15,002 nt of DNA, taken from the NCBI GenBank assembly GCA_949128015.1, contig CASBRC010000125.1, positions 1 through 15,002 of the forward strand. The letters are read 5' to 3'. Position numbers and translations under genes: made by a program. Below the pieces are notes generated by a model, which saw only the letters and a list, made by a program, of their open reading frames with translations, was not told the origin of the DNA and made no database searches. This DNA is from Synechococcales cyanobacterium PMM_0003. GTDB taxonomy: Bacteria; Cyanobacteriota; Cyanobacteriia; Pseudanabaenales; Pseudanabaenaceae. Positions 14,584 to 15,002 of the stretch are shown piece by piece. The first letter of the stretch is position 1, and every line of letters begins with the position of its first letter.

Positions 14584-15002
14584 TATTTACTACGTTGCTC
14601 ATAGGGCATGACGATAGTAAAGCAACTGCCCTCACCAACTTTGCTCTTAACGCTTACTTGTCCACCGTGAAGCTCGGCAAGTTTCTTAACTAAATTTAAA
14701 CCTAGCCCTGTACCTGCATACTGACGACTGAGGCTGCTATCAATTTGAATAAAGGGCTGAAATAGTCGATTGATATCCTCCAAAGAAATTCCAATACCAG
14801 TATCCGACACTGAAAAATAAAGTTCGTTTTTAGGATTTTCTTCAGAATGTTCTAATTTGACTGACTTTACTTCAAGTGCAACCTTCCCATTTTTGGGTGT
14901 AAATTTGACGGCATTACTTAATAAATTAATTAGCATCTGCCGCATTCGGCGTTCATCAATTCTGATTGCCGTTGGAACGCTAGGATCAATCACGAGATTT
15001 AA
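14583..15002 (-). CDS. Sensor histidine kinase, C-terminal ATPase domain (5' end outside window)
   Basis: The last 139 codons of a histidine kinase are open to the window edge. The ATP-binding domain is nearly complete: N box MRQMLINLLSNAVKFTP, G1 box DTGIGI, F box LFQPFIQID and G2 box GTGLGLNLVKKLAELHGG, ending in SCFTIVMPYEQRSK. The SNAVKFTP and GIGI variants are those of hybrid-type (HPK1) kinases, but no receiver domain follows, since the chain stops right after the ATPase domain. The sensor part and the phosphoacceptor His lie outside the window. The apparent GTG at 14991-14993 is internal, not the start. Confidence 0.9.
   Translation of the reverse strand, partial: LNLVIDPSVPTAIRIDERRMRQMLINLLSNAVKFTPKNGKVALEVKSVKLEHSEENPKNELYFSVSDTGIGISLEDINRLFQPFIQIDSSLSRQYAGTGLGLNLVKKLAELHGGQVSVKSKVGEGSCFTIVMPYEQRSK

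Overview
The window looks like chromosomal DNA from a filamentous or unicellular cyanobacterium, possibly Pseudanabaena-like. The support is at least 24 copies of the HIP1 octamer GCGATCGC read by eye, plus cyanobacterial gene families: XisH/XisI, plant-type ferredoxin-NADP reductase, a SphS-like kinase, pentapeptide-repeat proteins and an Npun_F0494-like protein. The genus is inference. Most genes here are ordinary housekeeping or conserved accessory genes. I see no tRNA, rRNA, CRISPR array, transposase or phage module.

Layout, left to right. Positions 1-75 are the C-terminal end of a membrane protein. Then xisH and xisI overlap by 13 bp and are followed 6 bp later by an Eis-like GNAT acetyltransferase, all + strand and probably one transcript. 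A hairpin separates them from a Fur-family regulator (probably zur), which converges on a Nudix hydrolase (probably rppH) and the acetolactate synthase large subunit gene (ilvB), both on the - strand. A 384-bp divergent intergenic region with operator-like repeats and a nested palindrome separates ilvB from petH. After petH come two tandem hairpins, a SphS-like sensor histidine kinase, a 330-aa pentapeptide-repeat protein, an unrecognised 241-aa protein built of two related halves, and a DUF1537-type four-carbon acid sugar kinase. A second pentapeptide-repeat protein (- strand) converges on the kinase. The right part holds a 31-aa lysine-rich small protein, an Npun_F0494-like protein, a secreted protein with an Asp/Lys/Arg-rich tandem-repeat segment, and the C-terminal end of a histidine kinase on the - strand.

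Functional links are loose: branched-chain amino acid synthesis (ilvB), photosynthetic NADPH production (petH), zinc or metal regulation (zur), probable phosphate sensing (SphS-like) and mRNA 5'-end processing (rppH). The most distinctive features are structural. Ten long, mostly perfect inverted repeats sit in intergenic gaps, and two of them share a 19-nt apical core (17/19, opposite orientation), which suggests a dispersed palindromic repeat family that doubles as terminators. The petH product also lacks the N-terminal phycobilisome-linker domain usual in cyanobacteria. I found no clear undescribed multi-gene system; the best leads are the hairpin family, the two-domain FNR, the self-duplicated 241-aa protein and the xisHI-acetyltransferase cluster.
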